Below are positions 34,270 through 44,310 of a stretch of DNA of 64,000 nucleotides, in pieces (the stretch's first letter is position 1; every line of letters begins with the position of its first letter). The stretch spans positions 1-64,000 of the forward strand of contig JAUJYZ010000332.1 in NCBI GenBank assembly GCA_033675265.1. The letters run 5' to 3'. The position numbers and the translations under genes are program-made. Origin of the DNA: Actinostola sp. cb2023. Taxonomy: Eukaryota > Cnidaria > Anthozoa > Actiniaria > Actinostolidae. The notes below the pieces were generated by a model. That model was not told the DNA's origin, did not search any database, and saw only the letters and a program-made list of their open reading frames with translations.

Positions 34270-34465
34270 GTGTTCTAGCGCTTGCGCACTAATTGGGGGA
34301 CACTGTACTCTCACACACACTACCACTACCACTACATTCTAATATTCTATACATACAACTTTCAGCTCACTAGTTCGTTTTTATTGAGGGAGGAAAACTG
34401 GAGTACCCGGAGAAAAACCCTCGAAGCAAGTGGGAGAGAACGAACTGACAACAAACTCAGGAATT
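34270..34465 (-). repeat. tRNA-derived SINE, 5'-truncated copy
   Basis: On the minus strand it reads GTTCTCTCCCACTTGCTTCG, AGGGTTTTTCTCCGGGTACT, CCAGTTTTCCTCCCTCAATA and a GTAGTGGTAGTGGTAGTG tail (34317-34335 on the plus strand). It matches the body and tail of the SINE at 25228-25480. The tRNA head is missing. Confidence 0.75.
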
Positions 34466-34531
34466 GCAAATTACTCAGTTATCAGGAATTGCAGTGTTCA
34501 GAAGCGCAAGTAAACGCTAAAGTGCGTCTTG

Positions 34532-34670
34532 TTACAAAGGAAAAGTGAGAACCAATTCTAGACACAGGGAGCCCAAGCTATGTCTTTCCTCACGTGGTGC
34601 TCACTTTTCCTTTGTGATAATCTCACAATGTTGCGCGCGTAGCGGAAGTCTGGAACTCTTGATGGTTGTA
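34532..34670. mobile_element. MITE family B, right part
   Basis: TTACAAAGGAAAAGTGAGAA to CACAGGGAGCCCAAGC (34563) and on through the right arm, ending CTGGAACTCTTGATGGTTG. The outer left arm is missing. Confidence 0.7.
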
Positions 34671-34769
34671 TTAGTGATTAAATGTCCCCGAAGCCAAGTG
34701 AGGGCTAGTGACGGCCGAGGGTCATTTACTAACCCTCCCGAGGCTGATGTAATATCTTATCATGATACT

Positions 34770-34985
34770 GTAAGAATCTTCAAAAGATCTTGCCAAGATC
34801 TTAATAACAAATCTTACATGAAAAGCCAAGATCTTGGCAAGGTCAGGCATGATCTTGCCAAGATCTTGCCAAAATGGCTTGTGCTTATCTTGTAATATTC
34901 TTAACAAGATCTTAGTAACATCTTGACAAGATCATGCCATGATCTTGGCAAGATATATCCAAGATCTTAACAAGATTCTCAACCT
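34770..34985. repeat. Cluster of AAGATCTTG(CC)AAGATC motifs
   Basis: More than ten AAGATCTT, AAGATCTTGCC or GGCAAGATC words in both orientations within about 215 bp, at irregular spacing of 10-20 bases. Because the core word is self-complementary, the cluster can form many alternative hairpins. Confidence 0.75.
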
Positions 34986-36144
34986 GGGAAACAGCATATC
35001 ATACCAAATGTATCAAAAATGTTTTGATATATAATCATCAGTTGAAAATAGATTAAATCTTAACATTTTGTTTAGATCTCAAAATCATTTTTTATTCAAT
35101 TGATAGACGAGTTTAGACACAAAATCAATATCATAGAAATGTAGTCAAAGCTGATGGTTAAATACTATTAGTAGTGTTATTAGTAGACATATAGTACATG
35201 TAGTAGCAGTAGTATGTAAGTAGTACATTTAAGGTGACTCGATTGGGTTTTTCCGTAGCGATACCTCTTGCGTTTGAGACACAATTGTGCATTTGTGAAC
35301 GATCTAATGGTAAATTGAGTATTACAACCTTGTTACAGAAAGATCAAAGTTTCTAATGAAGTATGTTTTATGGAGATCGGCGTTACTATGGCAACGCTGA
35401 GAGAGAATTCCTCTTTTTACATATTATCGATTTCTATAGATTCTAGGATTATTTTGGGAAAATGCTCTTGTGATCTTATAGTGGGCATAATTGTCTCTAG
35501 TTCTAGTGAATACAAGCAAATTCTGTGAGAGCGTTTTTGAGATATATTCGAATAAAGCTTTTGAGTAAATAATTCAAGCGTAAATAACGCAATTAAATCA
35601 ATCACCTGAAATCCAAGTAAATATGCGTATTAAAACTCAATTTTAGACTTGAATTGTTGCAATGATATTGAACTACTTTTCTGGAAAAGTTGAGAGAAAT
35701 CGCTTGCAATGATATCGGAAAATGTGAGCTCAAGTCATACACGATGAGGTGTTTACTTTGCTCTTGTTGTCCACCATTCATTATATTTTTACTAAAAAAG
35801 CCATAATTAAAAATGCCGTCGATAAATTTTGTTTAAAATTGAATACGCTCAAATTTAGATTGTAGCTGATATGTTGTTGTAAAATCAAGTTCATTGAAAC
35901 ATTTTAAGGCCGCCAAATATAAGCTTCAAATCAGAACATTTTTCAACCAGTTTCAATAGTTGTAAGTTGTTGATTCATTATGCAGCTCTTTTGTTCTAGT
36001 TTGGCACCTTCTCTTGTGCATCCACCTTCCGAACGCTCTTCCGAAATATGGGTTTATTTATATTTGTATTTGTATGGATATATTTATGGTACCAAATAAA
36101 CTATTGCCATTGTGATTTATGATTCGCTGAATTTGTGCATTCGT
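34986..36144. other. Non-coding; lone TTAA-type element end at about 35231
   Basis: TTTAAGGTGACTCGATTGGG at 35230 shares TTAAGGTGACTC with the ends of the 21777-22461 palindrome, so it may be one end of a related element. No mirrored partner was seen nearby. A LINE-like end (TTATGGTACCAAATAAACTA) lies at about 36085. No gene. Confidence 0.4.
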
Positions 36145-36850
36145 TTAAGTGTCGTTTCCTGATAGAGTGTTCCAGACTCTGGAAATGGGGGTCCACCGAT
36201 TTTGATAAAATTTACTGCAGAAGTTGGTCTTGATGGGATATTCCAAAATCCAATTTGGTTTGGTTTTCTGACTTATAGTTCAAAAGTTTCAGGGGGGTGC
36301 AATTTTGGACCTCCAGATCATTGAAAATCCTGTGTTTCAAGGGGTAAGTTTGAACTGCTGCAAAACCAAACACATAAAACCTATTCACTAATCAATTGTA
36401 TGGTGTGATTCTGATATAAAGGTACTTTCAATTCATATGTACTGAGACTACACAGAAGCTTCTGACTGAGTGGGGCCTGGGACGAGTTCGGGCCAAATTT
36501 TGAGTGACTGAGCATCACTCAAAATTGCCAAACTTTAGAAATTAATATTGGCTAACTGCATACTTATTCTAAATTGATACTTATATCAGGAGTTACCCCA
36601 ATATAAGTAGAATGAAAATCCATCGCGAAAAATTGGCCCATTTAATTTTGAGGCACTTTAAAGACTTATTTTACAGCACACTCTAACATAATATACATAT
36701 TGGCAAAAGTCATAATTGGACACCCAAACTATATTTATTTGTATTTAAACACCTCAGTGTGCTTTGTGGAGGCCTTAAATACTTAAAACAATTGTGATAA
36801 GCAGTCATTTTGTGAGTAAACACTAACTTAGAATTTTAAATTGCCTAGAA

Positions 36851-37062
36851 TCACAGGGAGCCCAAGCATAAATTCAGTAAAAAAATAAAATTCGAAATAA
36901 AGTATTTTTTCCCCCTATACATCTTTGTTGTCTGTTAACTTAACCTGCCTGGTGATTGTTTCACCAGGCAGGTTAAGTTAACAGACAACAAAGATGTATA
37001 GGGGGAAAAAATACTTTATTTCGATTTTTTGTTTTACTGAATTTATGCTTGGGCTCCCTGTG
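36851..37062. mobile_element. Perfect-looking hairpin with CACAGGGAGCCCAAGC ends
   Basis: Left CACAGGGAGCCCAAGCATAA (36852), right TTATGCTTGGGCTCCCTGTG (ending 37062). The inner arms run through GGTTAAGTTAACAGAC-type words with a loop near 36955-36965. It defines the dispersed 16-mer as a terminal repeat. It lies just inside the left arm of the 4-kb element. Confidence 0.85.
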
Positions 37063-38043
37063 GTGCTTGCGGGAGCAAAGGGAGCAGTAGTGTGGTAAGA
37101 AATCAAAACAACCACGAGAAATCCATGGCAGAGAACAATCTTAGTTTGCTATAGAAAGCCAAGCGTATAGAAACAAGTTTGTTTACTGCTTTTTCCAGTA
37201 ATTCACGATATTATTGATAATTTTCATTTAAAATATCTAAAATATGTTCAGTGCTGAATTAAAGGTTATATCTGTTAAATAAAGGATAAAGGCGGAATCA
37301 GTATATGTGTATACAGTATATATATGACAGATTGCGAAATAACTTGTCGATTGTCGATTTCATTGGCTGGCGAAGGACAAAAATGCCGATAAAATCGCCC
37401 ATGCGCACGGGAAAATGGAATATATTTGTTAAATAATATATAGCATTTCTTCTATTGTACTTGAATTTACTTGTGGGCAAAATTAGAAACCAGTTTGTTT
37501 GTACTCACTGAATTTGCCACCCACATGAAATAAAGTATATTAGTTATGTATGTATGTTTCGGCACGATCACGGTCACTACATGGAATTTCGAATGTTTCC
37601 ATATGCGGCACGAAACGGCACAGTCATACAAAATCTACTCTAATTATAATAAACTTTATTTCCAGAAGGTAACATTGGACACTCTTACAGTTTGCACTGA
37701 TAAATACATATAAATATGAAACGAGCGCTTAGAGGAACTAAATTGATGTGAAGCTATTGTCCGTGCTGCTAGCAATTGCAAATGTAAAGAGTCAGAGTAT
37801 CGCACTGGTTTTCTATCCTATATGTTGCAATGCTAAATGCTTAGCGGAAATCTATTGGCCGCCCTATATCTCGTGAAATGCGGTTTAGTTGCTCAACATA
37901 CAGGCGGACATATAAATATATATAAATCCTATAAATTACACCTATCTATATCTTCTAAAAATCCAAATCCTAAAAATCCTAGTATAAATATAATCGGTGG
38001 TGACTAAATTATATCATTATGCATTCAGTAACATCACATTGAA

Positions 38044-38200
38044 ACATTAAAACATGTTCTAATTAGTTGTCCAAAACATGTTTGAAAGCCAGTTTGATCA
38101 GTCAGTTCCGCACTGAGGATGTCGTGAAATTTACAAACGTCGTAGATTTAAGGCTTTCAAACATACATGTTTGGGCAACTAATTAGAACATGTTTTAATG
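38044..38200. mobile_element. Nested inverted-repeat element
   Basis: ACATTAAAACATGTTCTAAT (about 38044) and TAGTTGTCCAAAACATGTTT are mirrored by AAACATACATGTTTGGGCAA and ATTAGAACATGTTTTAATGT. Confidence 0.7.
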
Positions 38201-38675
38201 TCATGTGTTAACGCTTAGATGCAAACGACGATATTCTACAGCACCACATGATCGTTCTTTTCAGCACGAGAAACTGATTTGTCTGCTAAATAAATATTTG
38301 CAGTAGAGAACTGAAATCCCCTCCAAGTCAGAAAGGACCTTTAAATAATCTCATGTAAGTTGAAGTGCAGCAAGAAGTGTTATATAATTACTCGTGCCGA
38401 AGGCCGGGGCAGGAGTCTTAAATAGCAGATCGTCTTCTTTTTTTTTTTGTCTGTCCGGTTATGAAATGGAGGTGGAGACATGAAGTCTCATCACAAGAGA
38501 GATTACAAATCACAAACCAATCAGGAGGCACCGGAGGTCAAGCAGGGGCAAGTTCAGTTGTCAGTTGTCAGAATCTATCACGAAAATATATTTAGTTCTG
38601 AATGGCTTGAGTTTCCTTGCCATAATTGTCCTTTTTCCAAAGTGGCTCAACTAGGAGACAAGAAATCTGACAGCC

Positions 38676-38845
38676 AAACACTGAGTTGATAACTATAATC
38701 GTTCTCAGATCTAAACATAGATAAATGTTTAAGCAGTGAATACACATATCACTCAACAAGTAACCAAACACTGATTTGATCCGATTATAATCGTTATCTC
38801 AGATCTAAATATAGAGAAATGTTTTAATCAGTGAATACACCTTTG
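38676..38845. repeat. Imperfect direct duplication, about 85 bp
   Basis: CCAAACACTGAGTTGAT... AGTGAATACAC (38675-38742) recurs as CCAAACACTGATTTGAT... AGTGAATACAC (38763-38841), with shared CTCAGATCTAAA and TAAATGTTT-type words. Confidence 0.6.
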
Positions 38846-39168
38846 ATGACTAAGCACAATCTGCAATTGAGTGGGTCTGGGAACGAGATCACTAAAAGCT
38901 GATCTATGAGGATTTATCGACAGTCGACCTCTTTCTTCACAAACCTTGTTAGGGGAAAGTTATGTCGTCTTGTGATCGTCAGAAAAAACGATTTGAAGGA
39001 AGTATGTCTAATACGCTTATCTCACATACAAATGCACACACTGTTAGCGGTATATACAGTATACTTCTTTCATGCTACAATGCATCCCAGTGCTCAAAAA
39101 CGCTCCAGGGCACGAGTGAACGCTTATTAAAGCGTCTAGTTAGTACATAATGTATTGATCTATTTCAG

Positions 39169-39357
39169 TCTGCGAACTGTCCCTCCTTTTCCCTCAGACT
39201 CAGTGAAGACGAGTTTTTAGAATCCCGTGGACGCGAGGAGAATGGGGACCCTAAACTCTCCCCAATCCTCGCACGTCCAGGATCGGTTTTTCCCGAGATT
39301 GTTTTTTTTCTCTCGTTCGACTGAGTCTGGAGGAAAAAGAGGGACTGTTCACACTCT
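39169..39357. mobile_element. Nested MITE with 11-bp flanking direct repeat
   Basis: GCGAACTGTCCCTCCTTTTC and CCTCAGACTCAGT are mirrored by ACTGAGTCTGGAGG and AAAAAGAGGGACTGTTCACA. ATCTATTTCAG occurs on both sides (39158-39168 and 39358-39368). A duplication of this size would fit Mutator-like rather than piggyBac or hAT elements. Confidence 0.65.
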
Positions 39358-40177
39358 ATCTATTTCAGATCTAGATAGCTATATTGTATATATTTATGCT
39401 TTGAAATGGAACAAAATATGGGTTGTGAATATAATTTTTTCTAATTCTAAGGCAATTTAAAATTCTAAGTTAGTGTTTACTCACAAAATGACTGCTTATC
39501 ACAATTGTTTTAAGTATTTAAGGCCTCCACAAAGCACACTGAGGTGTTTAAATACAAATAAATATAGTTTGGGTGTCCAATTATGACTTTTGCCAATATG
39601 TATATTATGTTAGAGTGTGCTGTAAAATAAGTCTTTAAAGTGCCTCAAAATTAAATGGGCCAATTTTTTCGCGATGGATTTTCATTATACCTATATTGGG
39701 GTAACTCCTGATATAAGTATCAATTTAGAATAAGTATGCAGTTAGCCAATATTAATTTCTAAAGTTTGGCAATTTTGAGTGATGCTCAGTCACTCAAAAT
39801 TTGGCCCGAACTCGTCCCAGGCCCCACTCAGTCAGAAGCTTCTGTGTAGTCTCAGTACATATGAATTGAAAGTACCTTTATATCAGAATCACACCATACA
39901 ATTGATTAGTGAATAGGTTTTATGTGTTTGGTTTTGCAGCAGTTCAAACTTACCCCTTGAAACACAGGATTTTCAATGATCTGGAGGTCCAAAATTGCAC
40001 CCCCCTGAAACTTTTGAACTATAAGTCAGAAAACCAAACCAAATTGGATTTTGGAATATCCCAACAAGACCAACTTCTGCAGTAAATTTTATCAAAATCG
40101 GTGGACCCCCATTTCCAGAGTCTGGAACACTCTATCAGGAAACGACACTTAAGTACTGTTTAATAAACGAGCAGGAG

Positions 40178-40237
40178 TGTTTTATCGGGTTTAAAACCAT
40201 GAGGCGAAGCCGAGTGGTTTTAGACCCGATAAAACAC
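40178..40237. repeat. Small hairpin GTGTTTTATCGGGTTTAAAA
   Basis: GTGTTTTATCGGGTTTAAAA is mirrored by TTTTAGACCCGATAAAACAC, with GCGAAGCCGAGTGG between. It sits 25 bp outside the 4-kb TTAA element. I recall similar short palindromes as abundant MITE ends in other animals. Confidence 0.6.
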
Positions 40238-40274
40238 GATCTGTGAGTATTTTAACAGCTTTTAAAACGATCTT

Positions 40275-41435
40275 CCAAAAATAATACATTTTCGGATGGT
40301 TTCAGTAGGCACAATGGACGGTGAATTTTCTATTAAGCTTGTGTCGGGAGCCAAACCGTTTGCTCTAACTACACCACGACGTGTTGCCTTACCACTTATG
40401 GGGAAAGTTAAGGAGGAACTAGCGAGAATGGAAAACCTAGGAGTTATTACAAAGGTACCAGAAGGTGTCCCAACAGAATGGTGTGCCGTCCAAAACCTGA
40501 CCGCAAAGTAAGAATTTGTGTTGACCTCACAATACTGAACGACAATGTCTTAAGGGAGCCCTATCTCTTACCGAAAATTGATGATCTTCTCGGAGAGATT
40601 GGAGACTCTAAATTATTAAGCAAAGTTGATGCAAACGCCGGGTTCTGGCAACAGAAACTGACACCCGACTCCAGGTTGTTCACAACCTTCATCATTCCCT
40701 TTGGGAGATATTACTTCAATCGAATTTTGGTGCTGTCTTTTGGCATTAAGACAGCACCAGAGCATTTTGAAATAAAGATGCAACGCATACTGGAGGACAT
40801 CGACGGAACGGTCTCGCTAATTGATGATATACTCATTCACGGAAAAACACAGGAACAGCATGATTCTCGACTACATGTAACCCTACAACGTCTTGAAAGT
40901 GCAGGAATAACACTCAATGCAGACAAGTGTGACTTCTCAAAGCCTGAAGTAAAGTTTGCAGGTTACGTCATCAATGAAGACGGAATTATGTCCGACCCTG
41001 AGAAAGTTAAAGCCATCGAAGAGATGCCGGCACCCACCAGTGTAAGTGATGTGCGTAGATTCCTCGGGATGGTGAATCAACAGGCAAAGTTTGTACCACA
41101 TCTCGCAGAGAAAACAAAACCAATGAGTGATCTCCTCAGCGAGAAAAATGTCTTCACATGGGGGATACAGCAACAGAAGGCATTAGATTACTTGAAAAGT
41201 GAATTAAGCAAAGATATGCACAAGTAGAGAAAGAAGCGCTAGCTACAACATGGGCCTGCGAAAAGTTCAGCAACTACATCATTGGGAAAGACATCATAAC
41301 TGAAACAGACCACAAGCCGCTTGTCCCACTACTAGGTTCAAAGCCCCTCTATGGCATGCCACCAAGAATGCCATCAGACACATCCCAGGAAAAGAGCTCG
41401 TCATTGCCGATACACTCTCTAGAGCTTCACTATAT
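40275..41435 (+). pseudogene. Ty3/gypsy retrotransposon pol fragment (RT to RNase H)
   Basis: The start reads GEFSIKLVSGAKPFAL and EELARMENLGVITKV in one frame, then shifts near 40485 to RPKPDRKVRICVDLTILN. The reverse transcriptase follows: VDANAGFWQQKL (first Asp), IIPFGRYYF, LIDDILIHG (paired catalytic Asp), SKPEVKFAGYVINEDGI and APTSVSDVRRFLGMVN. After KSELSK near 41210 the sequence jumps to RYAQVEKEALATTWACEKF, so the first part of RNase H is deleted. A second gap near 41370 joins YGMPPRM to HIPGKELVIADTLSRAS. No protease, integrase or LTR was seen. It is a dead remnant. Confidence 0.8.
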
Positions 41436-41597
41436 GGTCCTTTACCAAACAAGACCATCAACTTACAGAGGATCTCAATCTGTATGTATGTTCAGTGATC
41501 GAATGTGTAACAACGAACCCCTCCCATATTTTACCCATGAGCCTTTTCGGCTGCTGTTCGAGTTTTTGCTTTACGTAAGATGTAAGTCTTTCAGTCG

Positions 41598-42170
41598 CTC
41601 GTGTTCACCCATCATTTTCTTGCGGATTCAGGAATCAAACCATACATCCAAGGAATATTACAGCGATCAAGTGAATTGCCTATTGTAGTAGTGGATCTAC
41701 CACATCTGTGGCAATTTCGTGTAAGTGCTTGTGCATATGCAGCTCCTATTCCTAATGTAGATGAATACTTTCATCCGCGACTAATCATCTGGGATCCTGT
41801 GGTACAAAGGACTATAAATTAAGGACAACTAAAATGTCCTAGGATTGAGTGTGCGTCTTCAAGTATGAACCTGCCGAGGCCAGTGAGATGGAAAAATGGA
41901 TCAAATTCAGCCAACACACCACGCATATTGTTTGAGGGCTCTATCTTTCTTGCTTTCTTGTCAGTCGTGTTTACAGATGTCCACACAATCATGAGATTTT
42001 GGCTCATGATGAGAATATTCTCAAGTTATTTCCTCAAAGAGATATATTGCCTTTTGTTCTTTCTCGCATTGGTGGTGTGACTAGGGAACTTTATGACTTT
42101 ATTATTAGTAAGAATCCTTACTTAAAGTACAGTACATGTTCCATTAAAATGTTTATTAAAATTTTCAATT
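41598..42170 (+). pseudogene. DUF6729-like gene fragment, decayed
   Basis: One frame reads FLADSGIKPYIQGILQRS, LPIVVVDLPHLWQFRVSAC and PIPNVDEYFHPRLIIWDP. It meets a stop (TAA, 41820) and continues in frame with LKCPRIECAS and NTPRILFEGSIFLAFLSVVF. Near 41982 a two-base insertion shifts it to ILAHDENILKLFPQ, RDILPFVLSRIGGVTRELYD and FIISKNPYLKY. The order HPRLIIWDP, LKCP.C, PR.l, aHD..IL, PF.L....G.T is, from memory, that of the DUF6729 family found in multi-copy, probably mobile-element-linked proteins. The fragment ends where the next inverted-repeat element begins. Confidence 0.5.
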
Positions 42171-42178
42171 ATATATTA

Positions 42179-43646
42179 CCATATCAGGATCCCATTACTA
42201 GGAGCCTTCCTCTAGTAATAGGTTCATACGACATCGTATGCACAAATTGTGCTATTTTTAGATATGCAAATTCCCGAAGAATTTCAAATTGAAAAATAAA
42301 ATGGAGGCCAAACGGAAGACGCGAGGACTTGATCCAAAATATTGATATTCTTAATCCGTGGAAGTCCAAGTCTATTTTTCCCTTGCACAAGAACGAGACG
42401 AACTGTGTACAATGAATGTATCACATGTATCAATAAACTGACATACTGCCGGAGCGCTTAGTGGCGACTTTTAGTTTGGCGACTCACGATGTCGCGAAAT
42501 TCTTCTACGTTATTATACCTATCGCTTCATATGTTTATTCTTGTTTGATCAACTTTCTTTTGTTGGTTTTTGATTCATGATTTAGTCTACGTGTCGTAAG
42601 AATGAAGCGTTCTCACAGTAATTTTGACTCTGATGTTCAAAGCAGAATCCATCACCTTCATCACTGATTTTTGGATAGCGACGCCAACATAACCAACCAC
42701 ACAAATGTGCACTTTGCTAAAGATCTTCTTCGCCGAAAGATTGTTGAAAAACAACTGAGACTTTCAACCGACGAACCGTGCCTTAAAGAGCGGCAAAGAA
42801 CACTAAAACAAGAGGGTTAACTTATCACTGAGTGTATGCGAAGTTATTTCGCCAAAGGCGTCTTCAGTTCAAAGAAGGCAAGAAAGTCGGCACTCCCAAG
42901 ATCAGCCGCTGAATAAAAATGCGATCAAATCTTCATCCAGGCCACAGAAAAAGAAACTCCCCTGTACCTCACTTCGCTGTTTTAGAAGGAACTTTATGTC
43001 AATGTCGATAATATTCAACAAAATCCTACTTCAAAGTTCGTGATTCATTTTGCTGCGTTTCAGACAACAAATGCTAATTAGCAACACACCGGCGGTTTGG
43101 AATATTCATTAGCTTGGTTCTCACTGCTAGTCCTGCACAAGTTTAATTAGGTTCTTCGTAAGAGATTCTCCATGATACCAGATCGTTGAATTCCTTCTCA
43201 GAAAGAGCAGAAGATGTTCGTTTTTTTGGCCGGGTTTTGAACTGGCCTTTGAACTAGCTTTGTTTTTAGAAGTTCTCGCACTTGCAGTTTTGATATAAAT
43301 AATAATACCTAGCTGGAGTTAGTTTTTATTTTTTTTATTTTTTATGTTTTCAATCATTGATCTTCCTCGCTTGATTAAGTACTGAAGTCAGACGACGAAA
43401 CTGATCTGAAATTTCACTAGATTCTGACTAGAATCACTGGAACTACACGGTACGCTTTCCGCCAACATTGAAAGCAAAGCAGTGTTGAATCTGACGTAAA
43501 ATTCCTATTGTGTAAGACGCGACATGATTGGTTAATCGCACAGAATTTATAATGAGTATTCTATTTTTAGCTCAATTTATGCATACGATGTCGTACAAAC
43601 CTATTATAGGAGAGGAAGGCTCCTAGTAATGGGCTCCTGACCATAT
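42179..43646. mobile_element. 1.47-kb inverted-repeat element, about 65-bp ends
   Basis: The left end reads CATATCAGGATCCCATTACT, then AGGAGCCTTCCTCTAGTAAT and ACGACATCGTATGCA (42179-42246). It is mirrored by TGCATACGATGTCGT, TAGGAGAGGAAGGCTCCTAG and TAATGGGCTCCTGACCATAT (43578-43646). The interior holds a broken frame at 42603-42821. Superfamily not determined. Confidence 0.7.
42603..42821 (+). pseudogene. Broken frame inside the 1.47-kb element
   Basis: ATG at 42603 opens MKRSHSNFDSDVQSRIHHLH, meets TGA at 42666, and continues in frame with FLDSDANITNHTNVHFAKDL, LRRKIVEKQLRLSTDEP and LKERQRTLKQEG to TAA. The length and charge pattern look protein-like. The family is not recognised. It may be the remains of the element's own protein, a guess from position only. 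Confidence 0.35.
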
Positions 43647-43818
43647 TGATTTATGCTTGTATGCTTGTATGGATTTTACAAAAGTGTATGCTTTTTAATG
43701 ATACAACTACATGTGACATAATTTTACCAAATAGGGTCATTTTAGGGCCCATACGAGGCTGTAATGCCCTGTGGAAATTCATATTAAATGCCCTGTTAAT
43801 AATGCCCACACTGAGAGG

Positions 43819-43851
43819 TCACGTAGGGCCCGCACGCTTCGAAAAACAGCA
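43819..43851 (+). promoter_or_regulatory. Shared 5' motif CACGTAGGGCC...CTTCGAAAAACAGCA
   Basis: CACGTAGGGCC, six bases, then CTTCGAAAAACAGCA. The same two blocks with the same spacing occur on the minus strand at 59118-59087. There they lie about 60 bp upstream of the ATG of the 58042-59028 gene; here they lie about 460 bp upstream of the ATG at 44311. It may be a promoter element or a shared repeat carried by both genes. Confidence 0.4.
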
Positions 43852-44310
43852 CCCTAAAGTGTCGCCGAATTTTCGTTGGATGGGAGCAATTTTTCGGGAG
43901 ACTGGTGACTAGTTTACGATGTTCGTCGGGTGTTCGTTTTGTCGCCTCGTAAAATATTCGTGTCTTACCGAAAGAGCAATCGGATGGCGGGAAATTATCG
44001 ATATTGGAAACAGCTTTGCAGAGATACCAAACATGGCGGGATTTGCTTTTCGGGCGCGAACCTGTGTTCCCGTCAAATGCCTCATATTTCGCTTTTCTGT
44101 CAATTTCTCTTTGAGTACATATTTTGAGGCTTGGTAAATTTTCGCCATGTCTACTTTTTATTTGCTTTAATTGTCTTATTTTCGCTGTTTAATGTCCAAA
44201 CTACAACTCTATCGTTTCTGATTTCCTGATTTGAGCTTTGTTTTTTTGTGCGAACACTCGCAATTTGTGTCAAAACTGGTCAAAACTGAAATACATCGAA
44301 GACGTGAAAC

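Larger units (their letters stand above)
36145..40152. mobile_element. 4-kb element: 700-bp terminal inverted repeats, TTAA at both ends
   Basis: The left arm (36145-36845) starts TTAAGTGTCGTTTCCTGATA. The right arm (39451-40152) is its reverse complement, ending TATCAGGAAACGACACTTAA. The arms differ at only a few positions (for example GATGGG against GTTGGG near 36235/40060), so the duplication is recent or maintained. TTAA at both outer ends suggests piggyBac-type insertion. The 2.6-kb interior has no transposase. It holds nested hairpins at 36851-37062, 38044-38200 and 39169-39357 and a direct repeat at about 38676-38845. The short frames inside (such as 38480-38689) carry no recognisable domain. 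Confidence 0.75.
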
